From Pyrus communis (taxonomy: Eukaryota > Streptophyta > Magnoliopsida > Rosales > Rosaceae): a DNA stretch of 64,000 bases. Below are positions 1-12,138 of this stretch, in pieces. The stretch spans positions 28,892,935 through 28,956,934 of the forward strand of contig NC_084806.1 in assembly GCF_963583255.1 (NCBI RefSeq), in the 5' to 3' direction. The position numbers and the translations under genes were made by a program. Under the pieces are notes generated by a model. It did not search any database. It was not told the DNA's origin and worked only from the letters and a program-made list of their open reading frames with translations. The first letter of the stretch is position 1; the number at the start of each line of letters is the position of its first letter.

Positions 1-2
1 AA

Positions 3-212
3 CCTCCTTCAACTGCGACGTTTACTATAAACTGCTACAAGAGGATTGAGTCATCTGCAGGCGCTGATGCCTTCCGGCCAACAAGTCCCGGTCATAGTCC
101 TGGCGTTGGCCATCAAGAGCCACCCTGGTGCACTACTATGATCTGCATTTATAGGTTATATAACCTATTTAACAAAGACTACAAAAACAGCTTTACCTTT
201 CAACTTTTCTAA
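3..212 (+). CDS. CEP peptide hormone precursor, 3' end (partial)
   Basis: Frame 3 is open from the left edge to a TAA at 210-212. It encodes AFRPTSPGHSPGVGH (codons 69-113), which fits the 15-residue CEP domain: FRPT, then PGHSPG, then GH. In plants, CEP precursors are secreted and cut to 15-mers whose prolines are hydroxylated. The peptides are perceived by CEPR leucine-rich-repeat receptor kinases and act in nitrogen signalling and root growth. A hydrophilic stretch (CYKRIESSAGAD) precedes the domain, as expected of a prodomain. The signal peptide and start codon lie outside the window. The 33-residue tail after the final GH (QEPPWCTT and onward) is longer than usual, so a 3' intron or a mutated stop is possible. 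The motif match is direct; expression and processing are inferred. Confidence 0.8.
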   Translation, partial: PPSTATFTINCYKRIESSAGADAFRPTSPGHSPGVGHQEPPWCTTMICIYRLYNLFNKDYKNSFTFQLF

Positions 213-2391
213 TACCATCCTCAGATGTCTTGATGCATGTATGGGTTCCCTCCAGCCTTGTGGCATCGATGAGTTAGGTTTTTCCATGTGAAGGTAATGA
301 CTTGCATGCCATATGGTACTAAGTTATCTAGCTATACGCGTATTGAGTTTGTTTATCATTGATTCTTTCTCTGATAATTTTTTATTATTTTGTATTCGAG
401 AAGATTTTCAGATGTTTAACAGGAAGAATTTGAAAGTACTAGGAGTTATAGAAGAATATTTAAATTTGTTTTGAAGTAGTAGTTATCACAGGTTTTCTTA
501 GAAAACATTTCCAAGTGTATTTTTAGGGAACAACTATTTTTAATAAAGTTTCTATTGCCCTTCTAATTTATGATGACCAAGAATTCTTCTAGCATAATAA
601 CTCACAAACATATCATTTATGTTATTCTTAGATTACCCCTTTTTTTTTTTTTTTTTTTTTTCAAATCATTATGCTAGGTTATTTTTTTACCTTTCTTCTA
701 GAGAACCATATATGATACAAGTTTTAGTAGAAATCATTTTCAATATAGAACAATAAAACATATACAGAAAACGGAGCTTTTATTTGAAATGTCATTTGTT
801 TTGACTATTGGATATTAATAGGTTCATATAGCATATTTCCGTTGTTTATCGATGTTAATTGTGTAATTAGACCACAAACATTACTATGAATTGGTAAATG
901 AAGTTGTTCCATTCAAAAATTTGCATTGGGGAAGCCACTCCACTAGAAGAGTTGATTTGTCAATTATTATAGAAACATGAACTAAAGCTTATGGGCTCTT
1001 ATGAAATCTTGCTGGGGGGCAGGGCCATGTCTGGTCCTAGTGTAGTTCCGCATCCTGACAATAAGCCTATGCTTACATTACTGGCTTTGTAGGAGAAAAT
1101 TGCAGATGTTAAAATTGGATTTGATAGCAGCTTTACAATATGGCTTCGTGCATGGTTGTCAAATAAGTTTGTGTAGTACTTCTACTTCTAGTAACTAAAA
1201 GCCTGCATCTTGCGCTCTCCCACCCTTAAATAATAAAGAACAATTTTTGTGAGAACAATAATTCTGTAATACTAAATAACTGCAAGAAGAAACAGCCGAA
1301 TGTAAATTTTAATCATTTTAAGCGTTCCTACCTATCTGTGTATACTTTGCAGTACTTGACTCAATTCAACCATACCTCAACAGTTGATATTTGCTTTCGT
1401 TGCCCTTGTGTTTTTGGGTTTTAATGTCAAGTCAGAAGTTCGTATGTAAACATGTGCCAACTATCCACTGGATGTTAAATTATAAGATAATTTCGATCAT
1501 AAGCAGCTATATATATAGAACTACTGCTGCTAGACAGTTATGTTTCAAGATAATTTCAATCGTAAGTATCTATATATATATAGGCTAAATTGCACGGACA
1601 CGGACACGAATACGGTGACACGCGATACGATGACACGGAAAATCTCAAAATAAAACATGGACACGACTAGGACACCATAATTAAAATATAATAAATATTA
1701 TATATATTAAAAATAATACTTCAAATTTATAATTAAACATGGATGTATAAGAATTTGTAATTAATAAGGATTCCTATGAAATGAGTAGTGCTATATACAC
1801 ATCATTTTTTACTTCTCATACACTCATGTTAATTTTTATCTATTGATCTTTTTCACTTCATTCGATCTGATAGTAAAAAATTAAAATAAATGTGTGAGTT
1901 AAAAAAGAATGTGTGGAGAGCACTACCCAATGAAATATGGTTACCTCTATGTTTGATTAATCATATCCTACATGGAGAGAGAAACAAATAAATGAACAAA
2001 AAATAACATCATCATTTATATTTATAAATACTAGCATTTGCTTACACACTTTGTGTGTATAAACACATTTTTTTAGAAAATGAGAAGGAGAGAGGGAGAG
2101 AAAGCGAACGTGGGGGGAGTGGAGGTTTTTGCTTTTGGTTTTTATTTTTTTTATTTTTATTTTTATTAATATTCGAGGTATTTTAACATCACCTATAGGT
2201 GAGGCTTCAATAAAAAACAGTAAAATTTGGACATGTGAAATTACATTATTACCCATCATTTTATTTATTTATTTATTTTTTATGATAGAAGACTAATTTT
2301 GTCTTTTTACCGTTTTTTAGTTAACAAAGAAAGTTTCATTAATTAGTAAAAATAAAGAAAATAATTTTTTTTTTTTTAATGAACTATCAGC

Positions 2392-2505
2392 TTTTATTCT
2401 TTTTTGCCAAACACGTATTGTTGTGCTATCCAAATCAGCCCGCACATAACTAGTTAGCCTTTATCCTTTTTGCCAAACATATGTTGTTGTGCTATCCAAA
2501 CATGC
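2392..2505. repeat. Imperfect tandem duplication, about 65-bp period
   Basis: The segment from about 2394 (TTTTTTGCCAAACACGTATT and onward) recurs from about 2461 with a few substitutions. Both copies share TTTTTGCCAAACA and TTGTTGTGCTATCCAAA. No coding frame is associated. Confidence 0.6.
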
Positions 2506-2787
2506 CGTCTCCCTCACTGAAATACCACCAGGCTTCCATCCCATTATAACCAGCCACCATCCTCTCCACTCACAACAAGCCCATCCCACATACACCCCCC
2601 AACCGGTGTCTCCACCCCCGCAGTACGAATGCCCCAAATGTTTCAATATTTGAAAAATCGCCACAATATATTTTTCAACGCTTGTTGGCGGCGTATCGGA
2701 GGTGTTTCCAACCCATTGACTGGTGTCTTGCCAGTGTCCAACCCGTGGCGGGGGCATGTTGGAATTTGGAACTTGCGAGGGACTCAG

Positions 2788-2831
2788 AGTCCCACATCGC
2801 CCATACACTTTTGGAAAGTCTCCTTTATAAG
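2788..2831 (+). promoter_or_regulatory. snRNA-type upstream sequence element plus TATA box
   Basis: AGTCCCACATCG at 2788-2799 is an exact match to the plant snRNA-gene USE (RTCCCACATCG). A TATA-like TTTATAAG follows at 2824-2831. About 26 bp separate the end of the USE from TATAA, closer to the short spacing of plant Pol III snRNA promoters (U6 type) than to the longer Pol II spacing. The expected start would be near 2850, but the sequence there does not look like U1-U6. It may be a decayed snRNA copy or a promoter carried by a repeat. Confidence 0.45.
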
Positions 2832-3119
2832 TGAGTTCACTCACTCATGGGTTGAAAAAAATTGGACCTAGCCCATGGATTTGGGTTTGGGTGTACATAT
2901 TAAATGTTAAAAATGGGCTTTAGGGTTTGAATGGATAAAAAACACAAGTACAATTTCTTTTATCTCTGGATATTGTTACTGCAAACATTTATCTTCATAA
3001 TCAAGTCAATGATTTGTGATTTTATATGCAATTTCATTAATTGTTTATATTTTGTTATATTGTATCTTTTGTGGAATTTTCATTTGAAATAAACCACGCA
3101 AATTATTATATATTGTATA

Positions 3120-3841
3120 ATTTAATACGCCGAATGTCGTAACTCGTAACACCTTACTTCCTTGAGAAGGCTAATAAGATGACCTCTGCCAATAAGGATT
3201 CGGAAACCTTTCTCGACCGGGACTTGGATAAGTAACCAGTCGGCCTCGACGCAGTGCTGTTTATCCAAACTAAAGGTGCCTCACGGTCGGCTAATTCTAC
3301 AGCGACGGTGCTATTTATCCAAACTGAAGATGTTCACCGGTTGCCTTCACAGTGCTGTTTATCCAAATTGAAGATGTGTTGGTGGAAAAAGAAAATGAAA
3401 AATCTCAAGTTGTTTGAGAGCATTGCGCAAGGCAATTGTGTGTTGAATTGGGGGGGGGGGGGGGGGTCCCTGATTGTTGCATGATGTCTTGTATTTATAG
3501 CACCAAATCCTCCTTGAGATCGAGTCAAGATCCTATCTGGATTGGGACTTCTTGTTCTTTTCTAACTCCACTTCGACCAATCCTACCCTTATTAGGATTT
3601 TCAACTCACCCCTCTTTTAGGCCATATTCATTGCTGGTCGAGAATCCAAATTACACTAGAACCCCTTATATCAGGACTTCTTCGACCTCTTTGCTCATCC
3701 GAACTATTCCTTTTTGCAACAGGACTCGACCGTCCTTGCTGAACAGCCTAGGATCACTAGGCAGCCCATAGTATATTTAGAAAAGCTTTGGGCCAAACAT
3801 AACCCATACTCAGTCCAATAATATTATTTTGGGCCCAAACA
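3120..3841 (-). repeat. 3' LTR of the Tat-like element
   Basis: Matches 24630-25299 along its whole length. On the minus strand it starts TGTTTGGGCCC at 3841, just downstream of a purine-rich PPT (the complement of 3842-3856). A TATAAATAC box lies on the minus strand at about 3492-3500. This copy carries an extra 50 bp or so of GCTGTTTATCCAAACTGAAG-type repeat units and a G17 run (3450-3466) where the other copy has only a few G. Confidence 0.85.
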
Positions 3842-4419
3842 TTGCCCCCTCGCTTCTGAGGTCATCGGCCAAGAATCCTTGACCGATTTCGACCTTGAAG
3901 AAGCGAACTCTACGAGATAACCATGGGATAACGAAAAGCCTTACATGTCCCATCCATCGAGCGCATTTACGAAGCACGATCCGAATTCTCCTACACGTCT
4001 TGCCGTGTGTCACTCCCTTAATTAACATAGCAGTCCTCAATCATGATCCTCGAAAACATGCGCCAGCCGAAACATCTCTTCCACACTAATACATTGATTC
4101 CACCGCAGCACGCAATCGTATGTCCTTAAACCACGGAAACCTCGATCCTATCCTTGGAGAGTCCCAAAATATCCAAAATGATTAAGGATTTCCAAGTCGA
4201 TTTCGCCCTAAAATTTAAAAATCAAACGCTTTTGAAGATCAAACGTTTGATCTTCCTTTTGAAATGCCTATAAATACTTGAATTTCCTTCATTTGCATTT
4301 TACGCCTTCAGAAACTTTGAACCTCCTTTCACCATTCCTGCTTTTTTAAAACCAGAAAGTCTCAAGCTCACATCTCAAAAACCTTCCTCAAACCCAAGCG
4401 AACCTTCGAATCTTCATCA

Positions 4420-7400
4420 ATGGCATCTTTCATCTCAAAGCTCTCTGACGAGTGCAACAAATGCAAGGATTTCATTGACCGGAGTGCCATCAAAACATTG
4501 CGCTTCGAGAGTGATTTAAATACCACTCATCAAATCCTAGGGCCACTTTTTAAAGACGGAGTGCCAATGTGCATCACCAACCTCCTCAAAGACCAATGCC
4601 TGACACCCTTGCTGCTAGGGTTCGATTAGTCGAAGTGGTGCTTGGCAAGGCCCCAAGGAGCTTGGCCCTTAACCACTGTGACCTGGGCAGCCTGGGTCGA
4701 ACGAATGGAAAAATTCTTCGGCAAAGAATGGGAGGCTCTTGGTATTTACGACGTCATCAAACTCTCGACTATAGAAATTACTATGGATAAAGAACTACTT
4801 ATGGCGGCTCTGAGTTTCTGGTGCTCGGCCACCAACACCATGATCCTTCCTTTCGGCTCTCTCAGCCCCACCATCCTTGATATCTCAGTTATCCTTGGGA
4901 CTTCCCCATTTGGCCTCCCAATAGATGCTGCCCTTTCTGGGTGCCCATCAAACCTCGACCTCAAAGCACTATTTGACGACCGTGTCGTTGAGACGCTCAG
5001 CCGAGAAGGTCAGGAACCTTCAAAATAAGAAGTTTAAAAGTTTCACAAGAACTTTTTCAATTACAACACCCTCATCCTCTATTTTTCTAGCCGCATGAAG
5101 GCGAGTTTACGGAAAGGCAAGCACGAAGCCTTCATGTTTTACTGGTACAACAAGTTTATCTGTTGTACCAAGTCGAATAAGTGCTTGGTCAAAAATATGC
5201 CAGTGGCTCAAGCTCTGGCTAATGGGTACTTCTTGGTACTCAGTCCAGCTATTCTTGCCAATCTCCTTCGCTGTCTGGCTGAAACAACCATCAACAAGAT
5301 CGACCCGCACCAGAACGGACCCCTCTGGGTATTCCAAATCTGGCCAGAGGTTTCTGTCTTGCAGTATACCGTAGCGCTCGGCCCTCAATTGGCTTCTTGA
5401 TCGCTGCTTCCTCACCAGGCCGATGAAGTCTTTAAACACTTCTTCGACTTAGACGTCCTTTCTGATGATGAATTCTTCATATGTCAGCGTCAAGAATACC
5501 TCACCTCGATTAGGCTTCCAAAATCAGCATAGGATGAGACTGAAGAGGCTGATCTTCGTCAACACTGGGGGTTGTTCATGTTAACACGCAACCTTCCCCT
5601 CGGTTGCGGTGCTCGCCGAGCCAGTTGGGAGGTCTATCACCCCCACTTTGCTGCCCGGCAGCTCGGCTACCTCCAAGGTTGCCCAATGCCCCTACTTACT
5701 TCTCGCTCCCTTTTAAGTCGAGGACGCCTCTCTGGTTCCTCAAAGAAAGAGTGTAGAGATACAGAAAAAGAGTTTCAGGAAAGATGTAAAAAATTTTTGA
5801 CTCCGACCGACCGTTCCTGAATCTCTCGGTATTGACACCTTTACGGACTGGTGGGAAGAGTATACCCGGGACTTCTTTGGTGTCTCGGCCAAAAACGTGG
5901 TCAATAAAATCTTTGGCGACTGACCCAAAAAAGCTCATGCTGCCCAATCCAAAGAAACGACCGAAGGTATATTATCATTTCTCCGTTTATATTTCAACTA
6001 CTTGCTCAATTTTACTAACTTGATTTCGTTTCCTCAGGTGGTCACTTATTGAAACAAGCAGACGTGGTTGTCACGGCTGCGGCCAAGAAAAAATTGGCCC
6101 CCTCCTCTAAGAAAACTAAAACCGCCGCGCAAACCCCGCCGATCAAACGACTCCGTCAAGATGCCGAGACGGGAGATAACGCTCATCGACCTCTAAAACG
6201 AGTTAAGAAATTGGCAAAAAAAGGGGAACGAGAGATTCACGTCATCTCCAGCCAGACCACGAGAGCGACCGATCCTAGTATCTCTCATCCCTTTCCGGTT
6301 GTCCAGGCCTTGACAGAACAATAGCCAACGTCATCCTACCAACTGGCTGCATCAATCCCTGGGGTTGTGGCTGGATCAATTGTCACTCCATCTGCAGCTT
6401 CAGAGTCAACCGTTGCGCCTGTTTTGGAGAAGATAGCCATACCCGTCGAGACAACTCCCAACAAACGACCGATGATCGTTTTGGAAGTGGTATGATTCTA
6501 TTGTTGGTAACTCCTTTTGTCTCATCAAATTCACAAGTATTGACGGCTTTGATTTCAGGATGACGAAAACGATGAAGCCCCGTTGACAAGCCGCCCTCGA
6601 CCAACCAAAGGCCCTATTGTAAATCCCCCTCATGTGGTTGAGGCGGCCAACCCCATTGATTCTCCTGCAGCGGACCGCGAGAAAAGGCCACTCGTAGAGC
6701 CTGAAGTGACGACAGAGACGCCGATCCATCTGCAGGATCAAAACCTCGGCATTCCTCCCCAAGAGGTCACTTCAGCTTTTGTAAGGCTCGATCCCCTTAT
6801 TTGTTTAATTTTACTACGACAAATTTGAACCTAGAAAATATTAAATGTCAGGTACCCGATCATTCGTTTCATCGACAGTTCTACGCGCCGAGGGGTGTTA
6901 TCTATATTTCCTGGCCACCTCAGTGGCCGTCGAACGTGGATAACCTCCATCGGCTGCGTGAATTGAAGAGCAACCTTAAATATTGGGCTCGGCCATTGAG
7001 CTCTCTGGGTTCGAGCAATGAACCAGAGGACATGGCCGAAGTCTCATCTCAACAGGTTTAAAGCAAATCCCCTTACGCATTCCATATAATTTTCTTCTGC
7101 TTACAAATTTTTTTATATATAGCCTTCGTGGGAGGTTGAGTTTGACACCCTTTTCGTGACTACATCGAGAGTGGCTGGCTCTTCAACGACCGCGACCAAA
7201 CCTTCTGTGTCAACGGCCAAACCAGATTCCCTTGTCAAGCTGTAGGAACTGCTGTCCTTTTCGGCATTACAAATTCTTGAATGCAGGGCCTCGACTCTGT
7301 GGGGGCATATTTAAACGATCTTACAGCCGATGGTCAATTGAGCAACAAAGCCATCACTCGAGCATATTTTATTCTGGAACGAACTCGAGAATATTTTGGT

Positions 7401-7748
7401 ATTTTTGAGAGAGCTCTCCAGGCCGAAGACGACTTGAAAGCTGCGATGGTCGTTTAAGAAGCTCTGCGTCCAAGGGTCGACATGCTGAAGATGAAGAAAG
7501 AAGCGCTGGCCGACCTCGATCGTCAAATCGTCAAACTTCAAAGTCGGAGGTCAGCAGTTGCTTCCGAGTTTATGAGAGATTTCAAGTCGGGCGGCAAGTC
7601 CTGCCTAACTGAATACGCGGCTAGTGTGCGGCGAGTCGACCAGCTGAAGATGGATAAGAGGAATCGGCAAGCCGAGGTCACGATGAGTGAGGTGAGATGG
7701 TTGGAATTGAAGGCTGTCCTTGAAACTCTCATTCCCTCCTCACCTTAG
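4420..7748 (+). pseudogene. Antisense PMD-type (plant mobile domain) gene of the Tat element, multi-exon, decayed
   Basis: The start ATG is at 4420 (MASFISKLSDEC). One frame runs to about 5570, broken by a TAG at 4627 and TAA codons at 5026 and 5533. It contains WAAWVERMEKFFGKEWEALG and the PFGSLSPTILDISVILG region typical of the aminotransferase-like plant mobile domain. Later coding pieces are joined by plausible GT-AG introns, for example donor after 5966 and acceptor before 6038, then introns near 6487-6558, 6781-6851 and 7057-7121. They are basic and Ser/Pro-rich. The last piece (to 7748) is a Lys/Glu-rich coiled coil. PMD genes occur both in DNA transposons and as antisense additional ORFs in Tat retroelements; the function is not established. 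Stops show this copy is dead. It converges on pol, with only 77 bp between the two stop codons. Confidence 0.75.
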
Positions 7749-7825
7749 GGATATTTAGCTGAAAACGAATTGATTATCTGTATTTGTATACTTGTTTTTG
7801 CGAGCTTATTATAAAATAAACTTTA

Positions 7826-9199
7826 TTATCGCATCTCCCACATGACCGAATAATACTTCTTTAAAAATTTCCCATTGACTAGTAATTTGTAAACTAAACC
7901 AGTTCGGTCTTTAAGGTGGTATACCTCATTGCCAAAAACTTTGTGGACGATGAACGGTCCTTCCCATTTCGACGTTCATTTGCCGAACCTGGGGTCCTTA
8001 ATCCCTACGGGCAACGCAGTTTGCCAAACCAACGTTTTTTGTCTGACGCGCCGATTATAAAATCGCTCGACAATTTTCTTCTGTGCTACTAATAAATTAC
8101 AAGCGTTAAGCTGAATTTCCTCCAAGTCTTCTAACTCTGGTCTCATGGCTTGACTGTATTCGACACTAAACAAACTACTTTGCTCGATCACTCGTAATGA
8201 ATTTATACTTAGCTCGATTGGTAACATAGCATCGTGTCCGTAAGTTAACGCGTAAAGAGTTGTTCCGGTGGCGGATCGGGGTGAAGTTCGGTAGGCCCAT
8301 AATGCTTCATTTAGCTTTAAATGCCACATCCCAGGCCTCTCTTACCATTTTCTCAAGAATGCCGATCAATACCTTATTGCTTGTTTCGCCCTGTCCATTC
8401 GCCTGTAGGTAATACGGCGTAGACTGCTCAAGTCGAATATTCAGATTCACCATGTATTCCTTAAACCTGTCGGCTGTGAAGATTATGCCATTGTCAGTTA
8501 TGATCGTTTCTGGAACGTCGAATCTGGTCACAATATTTTCCTCTACAAAATTGCAAACTTTTTTGGTTGTTAATTCGGCGTATGATTTTGCCTCTACCGA
8601 CTTAGTGAAATAGTCGGTTGCCACTAAGATCCACGCATGTTTTGCTGTTCCAGAAGATGGCATGATTTTGCCAATTACGTCCATTACCCATCCTCTGAAC
8701 GGCCATGGTTTGGTAACTGAGTGGAGTAATTCGGACGGGGCTCTTTGTATAGGTCCGTGAATCTAACACTGTATGCATCCCCATGCGTATTCAATGCAAT
8801 CCTTCAAGATACTCGGCCAGAAGTACCTGTGTCGTCAGAGCAACCAATGCATTTTACGTCTAGATTGGTGAACTCCACAAATCCCTTCGTGTACTTCGGC
8901 CATTGCTTGGGCAGCCTTTTCTGGGCCGAGGCACAATAACAAACAAACCATCCTCACCCTTTCGATATAACTCATTCTGATACGACTCGTAGTTTGTGGC
9001 ATATACTCTCATTATGCGGTCATGTTTGTCGCTAAGGTTGTCGAGATATCGTATAATTGTCGTTCTCCAATCGTCTGGCATTGTTTCAACGGTGCATACA
9101 TCTACAGGGTCTCCTCGCTCTAGCAATGATGGTAAAGACATCACTCGCGTACGTATCACATGTTTGCGCCGGAGAACTCACTGATTGACCAAGGCTGGG
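7826..9199 (-). pseudogene. Integrase region of the Tat-like pol
   Basis: Integrase inserts the cDNA into the genome. On the minus strand a GPEEAQ/HEGxCG-type zinc-binding region lies near 8800-8940. The catalytic core follows: ATDYFTKS (first Asp, about 8620), ITDNG (second Asp, about 8480-8490) and the GQGETSNK motif (Glu, about 8385). Next come WAYRTSPRSATGTTLYALTYG and a C-terminal piece ending VMWEMR before the stop at 7826-7828. The three acidic residues appear intact, but stops and frameshifts (about 8330, 8600-8690, 7975) break the frame. Confidence 0.8.
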
Positions 9200-9990
9200 T
9201 AAGATCGCAGGATTGTAAGTGTTACCTAGCCTAACTTGCCCCTTGTGAGTTGTGCTCCAGAGGCGATTTGGGCAAGTTCGTCTGCGTCAGTGTTTCGAAC
9301 ATGTGAAATGTGCTCAAATGTAATTCTCTCAAACGACTCGACCAAATAGGTGGCGACCATGTGATAAGGTGTCAAAGTACAACTCATGCAACGAAAAATG
9401 CTGTTTAGTTAGTTAATCACTAGTTCAGAATCACCGAGGACGAGGACACGGGTTGCTCTTAAATCGTGGAGGACGTGAAGGCCGATGATGAGAGCTTCAT
9501 ACTTGGCCTGATTATTCGTGCAGCCGAAATCTAACTTGAGAGAGAACTACCATCGGTAGTGGTCGAGGGATTAAATGGTGATACCAACACCAGTCGAGGT
9601 TGAGGTGCTAGAACCATCAAAATGCATCGTCCAGTAGTTGTCTCGTGTTTTGACTAAGCCGATGTCGACTTCGCTGCCCCAAAATCCATAAGCAGAGGGG
9701 TGTTGGGCTAAAAAATCAACTAGGGCTTGTCATTTGACGGCCTTTTGGGGTACATACTGTAAACTAAACTCTGATAATGCCATTGTCCATTCCCCAATTC
9801 GGCCTTTTACGATAGGCTGAGTAAGCATGTAACGAATAACATCTGTTTGGGCAATGACCTGTGTAACTGATGGGAGCATGTAATGCCGAAGTTTTGATGC
9901 GGCAAAAAAAAAAAAAGCTAATCAAAGTTTCTCGACGGGTGAATAATTGATCTCTGGCGAATTCAGATTTCGACTGAGATAAAAGATAAC
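9200..9990 (-). pseudogene. RNase H plus second (archaeal-type) RNase H of the Tat-like pol
   Basis: Downstream of RT, the retroviral-type RNase H is recognisable (FYLSRNLNSPEINYSPVEKL at about 9920-9980). A second RNase H domain follows: MHFDGSSTSTSTGVGI near 9580-9630 (first Asp), NQAKYEALIIGLHVLHDL near 9480-9520 (Glu) and VLGDSELVIN near 9410-9440 (Asp). The dual RNase H is a hallmark of Tat/Ogre elements. Several in-frame stops (such as one in the middle of 9700-9740) make it non-functional. Confidence 0.75.
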
Positions 9991-11366
9991 TTATTCACGC
10001 CCAGCATCGTTATCTTGTGCAAAGAAGCAACCGATGGACTCGTCGGCTGCCGAAATGTATAGTTTGAGAGGCTTAACGCGGCGAGGCGGTACTAGCACTG
10101 GTGGCGTGGTAATAGAGACCTTGATTTGTGTGAAAGCTGCTTGATGTTCTTCAGGCCATTCAAACTTATCAGAGTCCTTAAGTTTTGGGGGTGGAGCGCT
10201 AATAATTGCGCGGGCTTTATTTTCGTCAACCTCGATGCCATGATGGTGCACAAGAAAACCCAAGAAATTACCGGCCGATACACCGAAAGCGTATTTGGCC
10301 GGGTTCATTTTTAGATTACGCTGACGCATACGAAGGAATGAATGCTTGCCGAAGATCATCTAGATGCGTTCGGTGGCTTTTCAATTTTACAACTACATCA
10401 TCGATATAGACTTCTACGACCGTTATGATCAAATCATGGAATATCGTATTCATAGCTCGTTAGTATGTGGCGCCGGCATTGTTAAGGCCGAATGGCATGA
10501 CGACCCATTCCTATGTGCCGGGTGCCCCGGGCAATGGAAGGTGGTCTTGTGAACATTAGCCTCAGCGATAAAGATTTGGTTGTAGCCGCTATGGCCGTCC
10601 ATAAAGGACAACATTTCATGATTGGCTGCGGCATCAATTAATAAATCCAAGATCGGCATCGTGTATTCATCCTTGGGAGTTGCCAGATTCAATTTACAAA
10701 AATCAATGTAAATGCGTAGGGCCTCATTTTTCTTTAGCATCGGGATGATATTGGCTAACCATTCGACGTACTGAGCGGTTCGAATAAACCCAGCTTTCAA
10801 AAGCTGAACTAATTCGTCTTTTATGCCAAGCTGTGCTTCGGTCGAGAACTGGCAGGTGATTTGTCGGATAGGCTTACAACCAACTTTGATGCGTAACTCA
10901 TGTTCAACAAGGTTTCGGTCGAGGCCTGGCATCTCATGATAATTCCATGTGAAACAATCTTTAAGCTCGTTGAGTAATTTGCTAAGCTCGAACTTCATGG
11001 GAGGCGGCAACAATGCACTAATAAACAACGGTCGAGGCTCATCGGCTGTGCCAACATTTATTTCTTCGAGTTCGACAGGTGCGGCCTGAACTTTGTCTAA
11101 CGATAAAACTGGGCCGTTATCCACTTCATCCAAAAATTCGATTAAGTTTATGCCCGAGCGTGGTTGCTTGGCAATGGCATACCAATGAGCCAACAAACGT
11201 TCCATGGTGGATGAAACCGCGGCCCGAGGCCTTTCTTGTTTGGTGGCGTCTGTCGTCGGTGTTGGTAATTAGATCTGCCAAGCCAAGTCTCTCCGAATCT
11301 TGTTGTACAATCTCGGCGCCTACCTTGATGGTTTTCTGAACTGAAATTTGACTCGGTCGTCCGTCC
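9991..11366 (-). pseudogene. Reverse transcriptase region of the Tat-like pol
   Basis: The minus strand from 11205 to 10450 reads through the RT fingers and palm: VEWLANIIPMLKKN, YIDFCKLNLATPKDEY, then LSFMDGHSGYNQIFIAE. After a frameshift near 10530 the palm continues with VEVYIDDVVV, so the catalytic YIDD motif (about 10397-10408) is kept. Next come LKMNPAKYAFGVSAGNFLGF and the connection region up to 9991. Further frameshifts near 11200-11400 separate it from the protease. RT copies element RNA into DNA; this copy cannot be translated as one protein. Confidence 0.85.
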
Positions 11367-12138
11367 TCAGTTTTCCTGTAGGGTGATGTAGTCGACGTGA
11401 TCGTCATAATCGCTAGCCTGAATCATGTTAGTTTCAAACGGCTGATTATCGGCTGGATAGACTACGACCGATTTACCATCCCAAAAGATGAGAACTTGGT
11501 ACAGCGATGAAGGAATACAACTTGTTTGATGGATCCAATCGCGACCGAGCAATGCATTATAATTGATCTTTGAGTCAATTATAAACAATGCAGTCATATG
11601 GTTGCGACCTGCAACACTGACTTCTAACGGGAGCACTCTTTTGGGTTTGAGACTTGTCGCCGATAAAGCTACTCATCGTAACCCCTGAAGGTATGAGCTT
11701 GTCATTAGAGCAGCGTAATGCCTTCATGATGGAGATCGGCATGATGTTGATTGTGGCTCCACAGTTGACAAACACCTTGGAAATGAGGTATCCTTCAATA
11801 TGAGCCATGACATATAACGACTTTAGATGTTGGAGATTAACAGAATGAGAGCGGGGGAACAATTCTGCTAGGGCTATCTTAAGTTTGTCGCCTTTACTGA
11901 TTTCCTCATCTTCCTCGATAGCGAGGAAATCTACTTATGTCGCTTATTCAGCAACCACGTCCCCATCCAAAAAATTTAACTGGTGGATTTTTGGTTGAAA
12001 TTCAGCCGTGAGGACATGGACCTTGCTTATTTCCATGTGCTCGAGGACCGAAGGGCCCATCGGGTCTTGGTCGTCGACTTCCAGATTAGGAGATGTGGTA
12101 TCAGTCTTTGGAGTGTTTTCAACCGGATTATTTATCAC
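11367..12138 (-). pseudogene. Aspartic protease region of the Tat-like element
   Basis: The segment 11862-11575 (-) reads LYVMAHIEGYLISKVF then VNCGATINIMP, the position where these proteases carry V-D-x-G-[AS]. The catalytic aspartate codon is AAC (Asn; 11764-11766 on the plus strand). The reading frame shifts near 11640 and continues as VSVAGRNHMTALFIIDS and NALLGRDWIHQ. The protease would release the gag-pol products; this one lacks its aspartate and its frame. Confidence 0.7.

Larger units (their letters stand above)
213..3119. other. Non-coding stretch downstream of the CEP gene
   Basis: AT-rich DNA with no supported gene. It holds a poly(T) run (about 639-661), possible AATAAA signals (e.g. 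near 543), a short degenerate repeat built on GACACGG (about 1594-1640), an imperfect tandem duplication (2392-2505) and a snRNA-like promoter (2788-2831). A coding-looking patch at 960-1190 has stops and no recognisable family. The right end abuts the LTR of the large Tat-like element. Confidence 0.6.

Noticed and set aside
960..1190. Coding-looking patch (a frame with MGSYEILLGG and FDSSFTIWLRAWLSNK)
   Set aside because: Interrupted by stops, no start, no recognisable family and no splice pattern that joins it to the CEP gene.
1957..2259. 100-codon minus-strand ORF
   Set aside because: Low-complexity Lys/Phe-rich translation of AT-rich DNA; no motif.
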